A stretch of 64,000 nt of DNA from assembly GCA_013398295.1 (NCBI GenBank), contig VZSF01005686.1, positions 656,176-720,175 on the forward strand, in the 5' to 3' direction. The position numbers were made by a program, and so were the translations under genes. Origin of the DNA: Chionis minor. Lineage: Eukaryota > Chordata > Aves > Charadriiformes > Chionididae. A model generated the notes under the pieces. The model was not told the origin of the DNA and made no database searches. It saw only the letters and a list, made by a program, of their open reading frames with translations. Below, in pieces: positions 25,402 through 39,657 of this stretch (position 1 is the stretch's first letter; each line of letters begins with the position of its first letter).

Positions 25402-28400
25402 GTAAAGTGTGGGCTCCGAGTACATACACACCACAACTTCTCAGTCTTGAAACTCAACAGTCAACTTAAATGCAAAAACGTCAACTGACCTCAATAGCCC
25501 TTGGAGACAAACGAACAACAATTGCAACTTAATTTACAGAGCTGTGGCCCATGCATGCAGACATGAGCTTTCCTCTTTTTTTCCCAATGAAATAAAAAGA
25601 AAATATCTTTCCTTCAGTGTAAAAGCAAGCAAAATTTGTTGTTTAGCAAAAATTTTTAGTATAACTGGTTTTGTCAGTATACACCGCTTTAAAATTTAAA
25701 TGCCTTTCAGTCCCAGAAAACAGAAGCAGAACAAAAGAGAACATTTGACTGAGAATGGAAATGTAAAATTACAACGTAGCAGCAGTTCAGAAACTTAGCA
25801 AAAGCTACATATTCCTACAAGTTTGATATCATATACTTATTTGCTCTTATCCTTAGGAGTTTTCAGATGATACCTTACTCATATGTTAGTAAAGTTGGAA
25901 AAAACCCTCCTGAGATACAGGCTGGTTATGGCTGACATAGTAAATTGTAATTCATCCCCTTCTGTCTATTGCATTATTTGTAGAGAGAGGGAGAAAAAAT
26001 AAAGACAAGCTTTTTTTGGTGGCTTGTTTAATCTGCTAAAACCTATTTGAGGTAATCCCTGCTCCACAGTGGCTCCCAGTGGGAGATGTAAGCTGGCAGC
26101 AATACAAGCATTCCCCAAAAAACCCGCAACCGAGACATCTCTTTTAAAATATACTCTAAGAACAGCGAGCTGAGATCTTAAAAAAAAAAAAAAAAAGTAT
26201 TTTTCAACATGCAGTTGCCAGTGTGGCACCTCAAGTTAACAACAGAAGATGAGAAATCCCCTGTGCATTTATGTGATAACATTTAAATGGCAAGTTGTTG
26301 AAAAATTTGTCAAAAAATGAGCCACCACACATACATGAGCTGAGCACATGGTGCCTCTCTAGAGTTGGCCTCTGGAGCTTCAGTCTTGTAACAATTTCAG
26401 CTATATATGCAAAATTTCAGCCTTCTGTACTCTAAGCACCAGATTAAGTTTTTAGGAGGTCTGTATATCTTCATCAGGACAGTTACATATCCTAAGTGTT
26501 TTACTTTCCCTATCATGCCAAGGAGATTTATGAATATAAATTTCCAGGAAGAAAAAGGTATTCACTCTTTAAAGCAGAAACCCTTTGAAATTTGGTGCCT
26601 CTATTCACTGCTCTATCAAACAAACTAAACAAAAACCACACACAAAGCAGTCCTTGAACACGTCATGCTGTATACAGCTCATCTGAACTGTGGCAAGCAC
26701 TACCTGAATCATGCAACGTGTACAGAGCTCAAAAAATGAAGTTATTCTTAGAGCTTTTATGAACACATAAAAGCAATCCGCTGATGAAGGAAGAACTTCC
26801 TAGCATTTCACAGTGCAGCTTTGCTACCAAAGGAGCAGCATGTAGTTAAAGAATTCAGTTTTTCTAAAGAGATGCTTCCACATGCACGCTTTGATGACAG
26901 CATCATAAATGTATCCTGATCAAAAAAAAAGGAAAAAAAAAGTCCTCAATCTTTTTCCTTACCGTTGTCCTTTCCTTCTCCCCTTCATTGCTACAGAACA
27001 CAGACCAACATTTTCAGACCTGACACTTAATGGCTCAGCTCCTGAAGCCATATGGGGTATATTTAACTGTAATTTTTATTCAATTCACTATGGGTGCAGA
27101 CACTTAGCTTTACACACCAGATCTGAAAGCATTGGTTATAGTTCAGACAAAATTGTGTCACTGGGTGGGAAACCATAATACCAGAACTGGTGAAAGGCTG
27201 TGTCCCTTTTAGATTGTACTACATAGCAGAAATAGAAGGAATATTTAAAAGGCATTGAAAGAGAGGTGGTGTGGTGTGGGGTTTTTTTGAGAAACTAAAC
27301 TGTAAGAGTGAAAGAGAAAAGGGGAATTTAGCTGTCATGCAAAGAGCCGGACTGCCAGCGTTAGAGACAGTTTTCATTTAGAGGGAGAACTGCAAGCAGC
27401 AAAGAACGCTAGCATGCTTATTGTCAGTGGATAGCATAATTTACCTTTAAAAGTACCTCTGAAAATGAAAAGCAAATCAATATAGCTATGATAACTGAAC
27501 TAATCTTTGCAATCTCCATTCAAGTGAGAGAGAAAAATATGTATAGGGGACTCCAAATCTAAATCTTCAGTCTATGTCATTGCAGGGGATTCTTATCTAA
27601 TTTAAATATTTGTAGTCATTTTGTTGTTGAACATTTTATTATGAATAAATAGCAATAAATGTATTTCCTGATCTATATCTTTAGAGGTTGTTCTTAGTGT
27701 TTCAGTTCTCAGATGTCAAATACTTTCTTAAACAGAGGTAGCAATGGCACTTGCTAAATCATGTACTTTGCCAAAATGGCATTTAACCAAAACAAAGTTT
27801 CTTCTCTTTCTAAGCCTTGTGTTCTACTGAACTTCAGTTTCTTATTGGCAGCCCTGTTGTGCAAACAACCAGGAGCTGGGGATCACCTGGCTTCTGGGTT
27901 TCTGGGCACAGACAAAAGTCCTGATGCTGACGGAAATTTTGTGGTTGCATGCATTTAAGCATGCCTCAGGGGCCAGATTTACCAAATTATCACCCAGATT
28001 AGCATCCAATCAGGGTGTGTACCCACACTTTCTCTAGGAAGGAAGGGGCTAGAAAGGGGCAAAACCTGGAATATGAAGGTCTTGCATTAGTTGCAGAGTC
28101 AGAAGGTGACCAGTTGATATATGCATCCAGCCCTGGGGCTTTGTATAGCTAAAGCCTCAGGCTCATTTCCAGGACCTGACCTTGATCTGTGGTTTCTGAG
28201 CTCAGTTTTCTAGTATGCTGCAAGAATACCAACTTAAAATACAAAATGGATATAAGGGAAAACAAATTTTTTTCTTTAAATGTTCAGCATTGTTTGTTTG
28301 GTTGGGGTTTTTTTTCATTTTTCAATCTATGCAAAATACCCTTCTGTTTTTCCTGTTTATCAACTTGAATTTCAAAATAGTAACCTAAAAGAAAATGCTC

Positions 28401-28445
28401 TGGACCAAATCCTTCAAACTTGTCAATGGTTCTGAACTTTACAAA
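25402..28445. other. Anonymous non-coding DNA
   Basis: No gene was recognised. There is a poly-A run of 17 at 26180-26196. The part from about 27840 to 28200 is richer in GC and looks like an old repeat or conserved segment, but I cannot name it. Confidence 0.5.
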
Positions 28446-28643
28446 TGAAAAGAAGAAGAAGAAGAAGAAGAAGAAGAAGAGTAGGAACAGGAAGAGGAAG
28501 AGGAAGAGGAAAAAGGAAAAGAAAAGCAAAAGAAAAAGCAAAAGGAAAAGCAAAAGAAAAAGCAAAAGGAAAAGCAAAAGAAAAAGCAAAAGCAAAAGAA
28601 AAAGAAAAAGAAAAAGAAAAAAAGAAAAAGAAAAAGAAAAAGA
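28446..28643. repeat. Purine-rich satellite: (AAG)n, (GGAAGA)n, AAAAGN hexamers
   Basis: Three simple blocks follow one another: about 11 AAG units (28448-28481), GGAAGA-type repeats to about 28515, then a run of AAAAGN hexamers from 28522 to 28643. Within the hexamers the fourth-order unit AAAAGC-AAAAGA-AAAAGC-AAAAGG recurs at 28522, 28546 and (partly) 28570, before decaying to plain AAAAGA. Nearly every base on the + strand is a purine. The lysine/arginine-rich frames at 28420-28710, 28445-28669 and the leucine/phenylalanine-rich antisense frame are translations of this repeat. Confidence 0.95.
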
Positions 28644-31600
28644 ATCTATTTTACAATCACAGGCTTTGAGGTTGCATTCTGTTCTGGTAAAGAGTGTTCT
28701 GGTGGGATAATGCTTTTTTAATACCAGTAAACATCATACTAATTAAACAGAGATGACATTACAGTGCTGTCAAAAAATCTCATCACAGAAGTTAACTCAT
28801 GATGATAATGGGCTTGTGTCACTTTATGGGGAATAACAGCAAATTAAACAGAGGGAAGGTTTAGGTGCCTATCCATGAGGATCATATGTAGAACAGGAAA
28901 GGACTGCACAGGTGCAGCTTCACTCTCCACCTAATTGCTGCCTGCCACTGAAAAAGATAATCCTAGTCCTCTTCATCTCCCAGGACTCCTGCAGACAGGA
29001 GATAGTTGGTTCTTACTGATTAGTGGAAAAAAACCCAGTTTTTTCTCCTTTTAAGGGATACCAGATAAGCAACAGGAAGCACAAGGGCACAAGGGCTGTG
29101 AGCATCCTTGCTGGCAGTAGCCTGTAATTGCATCAGATTAGGTATAATGTGATACTATGCCCAAGGCCGTCTGAAGTTTTAGCACTGGCCATTACATTTT
29201 GGTAGACAGAGAAGGGAAAGCTCTGCTGTTTACAATTGCTGAATTACATATCCAGATGATGGAACTGGAGATTATGAGAGCCATTTGCTAAACAAGACAG
29301 TCAACGCTCCACAAATCCCCCTGTCAACCCACAGGTCAAGCCAATTATTACCAGTACCCTAAAGAAAACTGACACTTTAGCAAGCTAAATTGTTTTAAAC
29401 CCCAAATTTTCTAGTGTGAGGGTACATGTGCTCCTAGAAATGCTTCTGTGAATAAATGAGAATTAACCTCCAGTGTATCCCACCTACCAACCAGACACTG
29501 CTCTCTGTGCAGCAATAAAAGTGAGGTTTAAAAATCATTACCATGAATTCTTCCTTCTCACTGTTTAGTCTGAGGCTGCCTCTACCATTCTGACTTTGAA
29601 GACTCACAGATCCCTGTTATAAGTAATAGTTCTATTTACCTGCCTGGGCACTTACAGGTTGTACCTGACCACAGTTTTAGTCAGAAGCTACAAGTACAAA
29701 CACACCAGGCTTAGCTCTTCTGTTTAAAGCTGCAGTCAGGAGGTCACAGATGATGCTGGAAAATTTGTCCAGCACACTGGACAGATAGATGAGAAACAGA
29801 GAAAGATAGCTAAATAAAGCAACTTCTTTCTCTGTTGTGCCTAGAAACTTTCTGGGTAGGACCAGCAGCTGCCATGGGTACAGAGATTAGGACCCGTGAA
29901 GACTGGCATTGGTACTGTTATAGTAACCGCTACATTTATTCTCCTTCGGATGAAATGATAAAGCATACTCTGGCCATCTCTCTTCCAAACACTGCCAAAA
30001 AAATGGCAGTGGAAAATATTTTAGTGCATAGAATCGCTAGTTCTCATTGAAGCTTGTCTTTTTTTCTTTTTTTTTGGTATTTTTTTTACTCCAATAGACT
30101 GACAGATCTTTCAGGGATTTAGTTTCTAGCAGTCTGTTAAGCTGACAACAGTAAAAGGTTAAGGACAGGGATGGGGGAGAGGGTGAGAATGACAGTGGAT
30201 AAGGTGAAGAGAAAGGAAAACCAAATATTCTTGCATAATACCTAAAAAGACTTCTTTTTTCCTCCCCTTTAGAGTAAAATTTAGTCTATGCCTCAGTTTC
30301 TACACAGACACTATAAATCCAAGTTATATAGCCACATACCAAATGCACCAAGGCAAGCCACTTCTCTTTTTTCTTTGATAAGGTGTCCCCTTCTGCCACT
30401 ACAAGATGAGTAAATTACTCTACCTGTCTAACTGATCCCCAGTATCCAGCCTGACACTGACAATGGCAGTGCACCTGTTAGAGTGATGGACAAGTGATTG
30501 GCAGCATGGCATTTGCTGCTTTCTATAATAAGTTGGTTATTATACAATGATGTTGACAATCTAGAGAGACGGCAAATATTTAAGTGTAACTAGGCACAGG
30601 TTTGAGAAAGAAAAAAAAACCCCAGGTTATGGGTGAAATGTGACCCTGAATAAATTTTATGCCAAAGGCTTCTTTCATTTTGAAAAGAAAAATATCAAAT
30701 TTTAAGTATGACACTTTTTCTTAGGAGCAAATTATTCTATTTACTTGTAGCCACCAAATGTCAATTCTGAGTTTTCCCATAAACTAAGCACAAGATTGCA
30801 AGTCACTGCCTTGATCAGCTTCTCAGGTACATTGCATCTATAAATGCAAAAAGTGTAAGCAACTGCAGTTACATTCTTTGTAAGAATATGCCTACTGCAA
30901 CCAGAATAAACTACCACTTTGGAGCAACTATTCCTTTTCTTCCCCATCTCCCTTTTGCACAGGCATCACTCTGGACCAAGTGTCACTGTACTGTTTGAGG
31001 ACAGACAAAAGCTTCCACCAACTATTAGCAGCTGGAAGTCTGAATGTCTTTGGTATTTAACAGAGTTACCTAGGATGCCAGTCTGTAGGTCATAAAACTT
31101 ACTGGCCCTTACCTTGGAAAAATAAGATAGCTCCATTCTGGAATTCAGCAACTGATAAGAAAATTTCAGCCAAATGAATGTTTTATTTGAATCCAGCATC
31201 CTGTTTCCAGCTCTTACCAGCAACATGCAGTATAAACCCACTGTAGCAATTAGGCATCTTTGAGGTCATCTCATCCTTACCACATTTTTCATTCTAATTT
31301 TTGATAGCGATGAATTAGTTTAAACCTTGAAATGGGGAATTTTATTCCCAATATTATTCTTGCTATCATTAGTTATGGGAATGGTTGACATCCTTGCTCT
31401 TCACTTAAATGTCTACAAACTGTCTAGGAGTATATGTTTTTTATTATGTCAAACTGTAAAACATGACAGTGCCAAATTTTTGTTGTTTTTCATGAGCGCA
31501 TTTTACCCTGGAGCATATTGCTGTGATTAAACACAGGCAACTCATGCAAATTGTAAAACCTAAAGATTATGATGTGACACCCCAAAACCTGTAGAATTCT

Positions 31601-34600
31601 GATTACATTGTTTACATAAATACTACTTGACTTTCCTTTTAAGTGTGATATAATAAATGTATAATGATATACATTCTGTTCAGCAAATAACATAATATAT
31701 GAATTTTACATGGTGTTCTATTTAAATTGCTAATCTTTGTCCCAATGGCTACGTTTGTCCTAGTAATCTGAACAGCAGCAGGTCACAGCCTTCAACTCTG
31801 TCACATATGTATTCACATGGTCAAATTGTTCACTAGCCTGTAAACTGTCCTCTATTTGGACTGTGAGAACTTCTTACAAACCCTTAACACGGTTCAAGCT
31901 GTCTCTGTATTCTGAGACTGCTCTCCCAGAAGGCAACAGTTTTGGGTGAGGGAGAACAAACAGACAGGGAAGGAGGACAATATATATTTAGGTGTATGGC
32001 TGTGATCAGGGCTGCGACATTTGAAGAATGGAATTTTCCAAATCCTTTTGTTAACCTCTAATGAAACCTAAAAAATTCTAGAGATATGGACAACACGTGG
32101 AAATATGTGCTTTAAATCAATGTTTAAGCAGTAAGCCTTAACTGTCTTTGCCATACCTAGATCATTTTCAAAAAAGAGAATAAATGCATCGTGCAACCTT
32201 ACTAAAAACTTCCACATTTAATTTGAAGTGCACAGCTTGAAGTTTTTCTGCAAACAGAAGGCTAATTGCTGACTCATGATGTTACTATTAGAAAAAAACC
32301 CACAAGATTCTAGTCATAAGATCTCCTGAAAGGAAAAATAGTAAAGCTTAGAAATGAAATCATCATGTTGTGTCTTTACATGACACCGTTAACAATTCAT
32401 TTATTTATTAATAGCTGGTAAATTCATAATGTCTTAATAAATTTGTAATCCACAGTAATTGATTATCCACAAATCTTAGAGGTTTGTAAGCATTTAGGTT
32501 TATAACTGTGGGTTTCAACCACGTATTTCAACTTCTACAGATCTGCATAAAGGCATATATAACACATGGTGTTCACAACTGCAACATACTCAGAAAAAAC
32601 ATTGAAATAGCTTCTAACCCTTTTTAAACGTTACGAGCTATTTCAAATAATTATTTCTTACATATACCTGTTACTAATACGTAAATGCACACACAGACAT
32701 GTATATACACACACACATAAAGAAATACTTCTCTGTTCTAAGTTTAGTGGAGGAAAAGTCAGTAAATTAAAAGAATGCTGAAACAAGCAGTTACACAGTC
32801 TAAATGACTGCCGTAATGCAAAATCCAGTCTCACAAAGCTTGCATAGTGACTTGGAATCTATCATTTTTTTTCCAATCCAAATGCTATTTTTCAATTCAA
32901 TGGGCCTCAATCTTTTCAACGAACTGGATCAATTTGAAGCTACTCATTCAAAAGGGCTTCTTAAATGCCAGTCCTAGGATTCAACATGACAGAAGAGACA
33001 AAAAGTCATCTTCATTTCCAGTCACAATCAGCTGTGCGCACAGCCCCACGTCAGTGTAGGGCCACTGGACTGTGCTGTAGGTACAAGTCACTCAGGAAAG
33101 AACAAACAGCTGTCCATTTTTTTTTCCAAATTGCAGCTAGGGCAAGAATATTAAAAAAACTTTTAAAAATACAAAGTGGTATTTTTTAATCTCGCTTCCT
33201 TTGCACAACTCAGAACTATTACACCAGGGTATGAAGGGAAGAAATGATTGCTTTTTAGCTAAGCAAATGAATAGTTAGCCCTTCCCACATCTGGGAACGC
33301 TACCCACTTTCAGTGACTTCACTCGGAAAGTGCTAAACTCGGTCTTCAACATGCAGCACTTCAACCTGTGTAAGCCCTAACCACGCTCAGTTGCAATGGT
33401 ACAGCACAAGCGTATGTCAGAGGTCTTGTAGCAGAGAACTGGCAACGGTTTGGGAAAGAATGCAGTCTCTGATGGCTGTGAAAAACTGCTACCATGATAC
33501 CATGCTTGCGAGGGGGGAGGTGGTAAATGAAAGTTCAAAAGACTCTGGAGCAGCTGCTCTGTCTCTAATGAACACCTTTACCCACGTAACCTAAGTCTTT
33601 GATCTCTTGTAGGAATTTGGCTGCCTTATGCTGTTTGCAAGGAGAAGGTACGTCACTGCAGATCCATTTGTATGCAGCTGATTTGTTTCTGTACAAATGC
33701 TTTAAAAAGAGGAAAATTCACTGTGCGGGTGAATAGCACAGAAAGGAAGAACTAAGCATAGGAAGCACATCTCAGGTTTCAATAAAGGCCACAGAAACAG
33801 GAAAGCACATTAGGATTTTTATAAGAATAGTAACAAAACCACAAAACTGGAGGAGATTCTCAGATATTCAGAGGATTGAAGAAGTTCTTTCTGTACTGGT
33901 TTGGATTTACATGAAGAAAGTGTGGAACCAGATAGAGCAGGACAATGGAAGAAGTAAAGGTCTATTGAAAGACTTATTCCTAACTATAAAAAGTGTCAAT
34001 GTAAAGATTTGAGAGACAGAACACAACAGGCATCCTTTTTTTTTTTTTTTTTTTAACCAGGCTCTGCTGATTATAACTTTGCTCCTTGGCTTTTTTTCCT
34101 TTTTTTTTTTTTTTTCTCTTTCTTTTTTCTTTGTGTAATCATCTCTTCATTTGCTGTAACACAAGCTAGCAGCAGAACTGGTATGTCAACTGGATACAGT
34201 GCCCCACCTTCAACTCTTAGCTCCTTTGAAGCCCAGCAGAATGCTGCCTCTCATGAGATGGCACCCCATCTGTCCAGCTTTTTGAAGTGCTGAGCTATCC
34301 CAGCCAAGCAGACAGCATCCTGGCACATCTCTCAGAGAAGGCTCTCTGCTCTGCTGTGATGCCACAGCATCTCAAGTGTGGAAGGTTAATAGTATGAAAA
34401 AATTATGAAATATTTTCATTTCTAGAGAAAAGAAAGATACACTGAGCTGGCCCCAAAATGCATTCTGTTCTCACATTTAGCCACTGGTTTATGAACTGTG
34501 TCACATAATAAATTAACATTCCTGAAAACAGCACACCTGTCTTGCCCTTTTGAAGCTCAGTTGCATCCAAACAAATGAGGGCATTGTGATAGGTGTCCTT

Positions 34601-37600
34601 TCCACAGTACAAAAAAGGCCATAGGTTTTGTTCACAGCCAGTTCTGCTGTGTTGTTTTGTTTGCTTTTTATTTTCCCTTTTTACAGTGTTTCTGATTGAT
34701 AGTTCTATCAAATCTGTGGTAGTAACCAACTGGCAAACAACGCTCCAGTGGAAAAATACAACAGAATTTAATACAGATAAAAATAGAGTTCTACAGAGTT
34801 ATTTCTAAAAATGCACAAAACAACCATGGTGTATGGGCATCTTTTACATCTATCTACCTAATTCTCTAACAGGAATATATGGCAAGACAATACACTGAAA
34901 GTGCTAGGTATGGTACTCAGGTACTATTTCCACTAGCAGATACTCATACTCAGTTCAACAGAGGAAGTCCCTGAAACTGTTATGCATGACTATACCTACA
35001 TATGTATTCAATTTAGACACATACAGCAGGCAATCTGAATGTGACTCATAATATTTTAGATTTTATAAAATGTTTAGAAACAAAATATTTAAGAATGTTA
35101 CATCCTACTAAGTCCAGGGAGTTTTATTTTGTAAGCCCATCCTGACCTGTCACAATGTGGAGAAGACTGAATCATCAATATCACCTTGTCATCTGTTTGT
35201 ATTGAACACATGATGGGTATCTGTGAAAGCTATCTACTGCGTATGTCGCAAAATATATTTAGCAAAACAGTATCATTTTTTCCAGAGAAGATAAGACACA
35301 GTAGTGTTATTTTCTTATAGGTGTCGTCCTGTCATATTCTTTTTGACTCACATAACACACCTGCATAACACACCCAGGTACCAACTAGGTAACATTAGTA
35401 ATTTGATAGACCCAGAATCCGTCAAGACTTCAGTCAAAAACACCTGTTAAATCTACTGAAAATGAATCTTTTGACAAGTCATGCTATACTCCTAGTAGCA
35501 GTTCTATTCTTTTGTCATAATAGGTCTCTTAGCACTATCACACAATTACAAAATCATTAAGACACAGTCCCTCTTCTTTAAAGGGTAAGAAAAATCAGAA
35601 AAATACTTCACTAGTAGAGGACTATATGCTACTGTCTAAATTCTAAAGAAAATCCTTATTGTACTAAACCCACATTCTGCAGTTGGGAAAGGTCATTCTA
35701 CTGGCCATTGTTACAATTTACATCAGAGAATCAGAGTTAGCATATCACATGTCCATGTGATCTTTTTTTTTACCCTGAATCAGAAGATTCATTTTATTTT
35801 TTTCTCTTCCCTGAAAATCTGAAAGCCAGTGCTAATCAATTGTAAGCTATGATAGGTGCTAGAATGCAAGAAATCTCTTGTCACCTTAAAGGCTCTCTAG
35901 ATATTTTTGAAGTCTGGATGTAGAGACTTAGATTTTAACCATAGAAGCAGCATTAAAATCAGAGTATACCGATTAACAAATCTGAACTAAGAAGAAGTAT
36001 TTTACTGACGTCATTGGATTTTGAATCTGGACCTTGAAGGCTGGTACAAAACAATATGACCAATGAAAGTGGCATTACATAAAGCCCCAAACATTGTATT
36101 ATGCAAAACCTTTTTCTGCACAGGGGTTATTCAACCACACTAAGATCAAGCAGATAAATCCTTAAAAATTTTCCTCATGTTCATAAGAGGAGAAGTTGAG
36201 GAAATGTACTGCCTTGCTGTACAGAATCATACAGCAAGCATTTCACAACCTCCCCAAACATTACGATCCTACATTTAGCATTATTAAGCCAAATTAATGT
36301 CTGTGAAGGCTCACTCACACAGTCCCATTAAAAAAAAAAAAAAATTGTAAGTGGACTAAAACTACAATAAAACAAAGGATTTTTCTAATTATGAGCAAAT
36401 ATTATCATCCCTCAAAAATCCCCCTAAAGATAAATAAATACGAGAGAGAAAAAGAATGTTGCAAGCTTTCTATCCATTTCTTACTGACATCACTTGTCCT
36501 GGTCTTTCCCTTCAACTACACATCTCCCTGGAAGAAAAGGTGAAGCGACGGATTTTGCATTCAGAAGCGCAGATACACTATGTTCTTTTACTTTACTCAT
36601 AAATGCCGACAATGATGCAGAGAAAGAATGACAAGGGAAGGCTTATCATTAATTGCGGGCATTGTGCCAGTTGACTCCCTCAATACAATGCCTTCTCAGA
36701 ATCTGAGGAAAATGAAATATGTAAAAGAGAAGATCAGAAAGCCTCGAGAATCTTCATGCAAGTATTAAAATGAGAGGCAAATCAGAAGAGAGAGCGTGTG
36801 TGTTCTTGAGAAATTCTACCCCACAAAAAGAATAGGAAATTAATTAATTGCACAAGAAATACTGTGTGCATACATTATGCTTTTCTTCCACTGACAAAAG
36901 AAATAGACACACATTTTTACATTGCAAATGTACTTCCTAGGTCAAGTTAAGTCTTTATAAAACAAAATTGATCCTCAACATTGCTAATTAAAAAACATTT
37001 CTGAGTGATATTCAGGCCTTTAAGCTAGAAATCAGCTTTTTGCCTGTTGTGCATGTCATAGTACCTCAATTTTAATACTGATTTAACATTTAATGTTAAA
37101 AGACTAGCCACTATTCTTGGTTTTCAACACTGCTCAGAATACTAGTAAAAACTGAACTGACATTTCTATAAAAAAAACCAATCACAAAGTCACACTGTAT
37201 TGATTTGCTTTAAATATTTGGGGATATTATTTAGCTGAACAATGGGTTTTAGCCAGTAAGTTCTCCCTGCACACTTTAAATGAGCAGCTCAGTGTGACAG
37301 AGGAAACACAACATTCAGAACAAGTCATTCATATGTGACAACATAAATGATTCCTTCCAATGTGTTGGTGAAAAACGTATTTCTATTTGTTTGAGGTATC
37401 ACACATCATAGTAGAGAATCCTTTAGACGGAGTCCATTCATCAAAACCGAGTGACTATGTTAGCAGACGAGTTACTGGAACAATGAGGTTCTTTTTTCAA
37501 TAGCAAAATTGACTATATTCAGAGTTTAAAATGTAAATAGTAGAAATTGAATTGTGACATGAATAGTATCATTGCAATATGACAGAAAAAAGTCAATAAA

Positions 37601-39160
37601 TGAATAATCATGTAGCCTTTCTCCTAAATGGGCTCCTATTGAAAGTTCCCAAGGAAACTTCAGAGTAGCACAAACTTATCTCACATCTGTTCATATTCAC
37701 TAGCTTCCCAGCTGAATCTGATACATTATAAGAGAAAGTTAGAATTCATGATTTTAGACAAAATCTGGTTTGTTTTGGTTTTTTTTAACAGAAAACAACA
37801 ACTCTCAGTTAATATTAAGCTCAATTTAATCCTTAATGTAAGACTTTCACAATCCCTTAAAAATAAATATGTGATTTAAAGTTTAAAAAAAAAAAAAAAA
37901 CAAGCCCCAAACAAACAGCTGTATGCACTTTTAATCTTCAGGAAAACATGTGTTCTGAGACTCATGTTTGTTTTTAAAACATCTGTATGCATTTTATAGA
38001 AAACTGCATTCTGCAAAACCCGAGGTATTGCAATCACACATCATACACTTTGGTATTCTCATCTTATGCACACCACACCAATACTTCATCTAATACGGAT
38101 ATAATGAGAGTATGCATCCCCTACAAGTTATTACGTCAATTAGAATACATTTTTTACTTGACAACACTTTCATTTGTAAGAAGAAATAGCGTTACTTTAA
38201 TACACTCCTTATATGATAATCCTTATCATATGGGGTTGTTTTTTGTTTTTTTTTTCGATTGCAACTGGGAACAGAAAGTAGAAATCCACATAATTCCCTT
38301 TTGAACAGAAGGGGAGAATGATGTGTATTTACAAGAAAGTACCTGTTATCTCTTTCTATACTAACTTCAGCATAACAGTTCTTAATGTATTTGGCAAACA
38401 CACCTATAGATTGATCAATGCCTATTGAGTTACATTGCCAAGTCAGGGGAAACCATGTGAAAATCAAATCTCTCTATCTAAGGGCATATTTGAAGCTTTC
38501 TACCATCGTCTGAACGCTCATGCTTTTCGGCGTTCAGCTTAATTACACAGATGTTTTCACAGATGAATACTGACTCTAGCAGCTACTCTCGCATGGCTCT
38601 CGCAGGCTGCTGACAGGTGGCGGTACTACACTCTCCATCCTCACAGAGTAAAGCACAACGCACTGCACAGGCTGGAAAGCCAGTGATACAAATCTCTCTG
38701 GCACTCTGCTGTGACTTTTCGCTAACTACAGTAATGCTGTTTGCAAACCAGACATTTTTACACTTATATGACCCTTCCTTCCTCCACTCCTCAACACAGA
38801 AGTAATGCTTTGCAATCCATGCACTGCTTCCAGCAAAGGAGCAGCGGCTTCCACTGACTCACCTGACGAGCGGATGCTCACGTGCAGGTGGGAAATGAAA
38901 ATTAATTCCTGCAGATACACTGCACCAGGTGGCTCAACTATTTTTGCCTGGACATGATGGAAGTGGGAAGGGAAATGGGAGCAGGGATCTGCAATAGAGA
39001 CAGGTCTGCAGTGGAGAGGTAGGAACAGCATCATTTAAGGAAGGGTGGCTGTTTTTGCTGTTGCAGTTCCCAAGTCAATCAGGTCCAAGGAAGAACACAG
39101 CTTGTTTATTTACATGTTAAGTAGGGCACAGAGATCCTGTCTAGTAATGAGTAATCTATA
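28644..39160. other. Long anonymous non-coding stretch
   Basis: Over 10 kb without a gene, RNA gene or transposon that I can recognise. It contains T-runs at 34036-34054 and 34091-34133, A-runs at 36330-36344 and 37885-37900, and a short CA-rich patch near 32693-32717. The moderately GC-rich parts at about 28.9-29.9, 33.3-33.6 and 38.5-39.0 kb are candidates for unrecognised old repeats or conserved elements. Small open frames lack features. Confidence 0.5.
34036..34133. repeat. T-rich low-complexity tracts
   Basis: A run of 19 T (34036-34054) is followed, after a short GC-richer spacer, by a second T/C tract (34091-34133). It is simple sequence only. Confidence 0.9.
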
Positions 39161-39356
39161 CTTTTGTGTCCAGTTCTGGGATCCCCAGTTCAAGAAGGAG
39201 AGAGAACTACTGGAGAGAGTCCAACAGAGGACTAGAAAGATGATGAAGGGACTGGAGCACCTCCCTTATGAGGAGAGGCTGAGAGACTTGGGTCTGTTTA
39301 GCCTGGAGAAGAGTAGACTGAGAAGGGATCTTATCAATGCTTATAAATATCCATAA
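39045..39356 (+). pseudogene. CR1 ORF2 C-terminal remnant
   Basis: This open frame of 103 codons joins about 40 codons of unrelated upstream DNA to about 63 codons of CR1 ORF2 C-terminus. It is an accidental extension across the 5' junction of the insertion near 39163, so the ATG at 39045 is not a real start. The CR1 part lies beyond the reverse transcriptase active site. Confidence 0.8.
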
Positions 39357-39657
39357 GGCGAGTGTCAAGAGGATGGGCCCAGACTATTTTCAGTGGTGCC
39401 CAGCAACAGGACAAAGGGCAATGAGCACAATCTGGAACACAGGAAATTCCACCCCAACATGAGGAAAATCTTCTTGACTTTGAGGGTGGCAGAACACCGG
39501 CACAGGCTGCCCAGAGAGGTTGAGGAATCTTCTTTGGAGATATTCAAAACCCATCTGGATGCATTCCTGTTCAACCTGCTCTAGATGAACCTGCTTTGGC
39601 TGGAGGGTTGGACTAATTGATCTCCAGAGGTCCCTTCCAACCGCTACCATTCTGTAA
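39163..39657 (+). mobile_element. CR1 LINE, second subfamily, 3' ~500 bp
   Basis: This is a sense CR1 copy. It begins inside the end of ORF2: the sense frame reads VQFWDPQFKKERELLERVQQ, then GLEHLPYEERLRDLGLFSLE. It continues through the 3' part with 'CAGGCTGCCCAGAGAGGTTG' and ends in 'GATCTCCAGAGGTCCCTTCC' and 'ATTCTGTAATAC'. The 3' end differs from the copies at 7.7, 20.9 and 52.2 kb, so this is another CR1 subfamily. The ORF2 frame stays open to 39356 and then hits a stop. The antisense frames at 39365-39650 are shadows. It is 5'-truncated as usual and cannot move. Confidence 0.95.

Noticed and set aside
28284..28710. Lysine/arginine-rich and leucine/phenylalanine-rich open frames
   Set aside because: Translations of the purine-rich satellite.
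38510..38537. Inverted repeat CTGAACGC/GCGTTCAG
   Set aside because: Eight-base arms with a 12-nt loop are common by chance in 64 kb.
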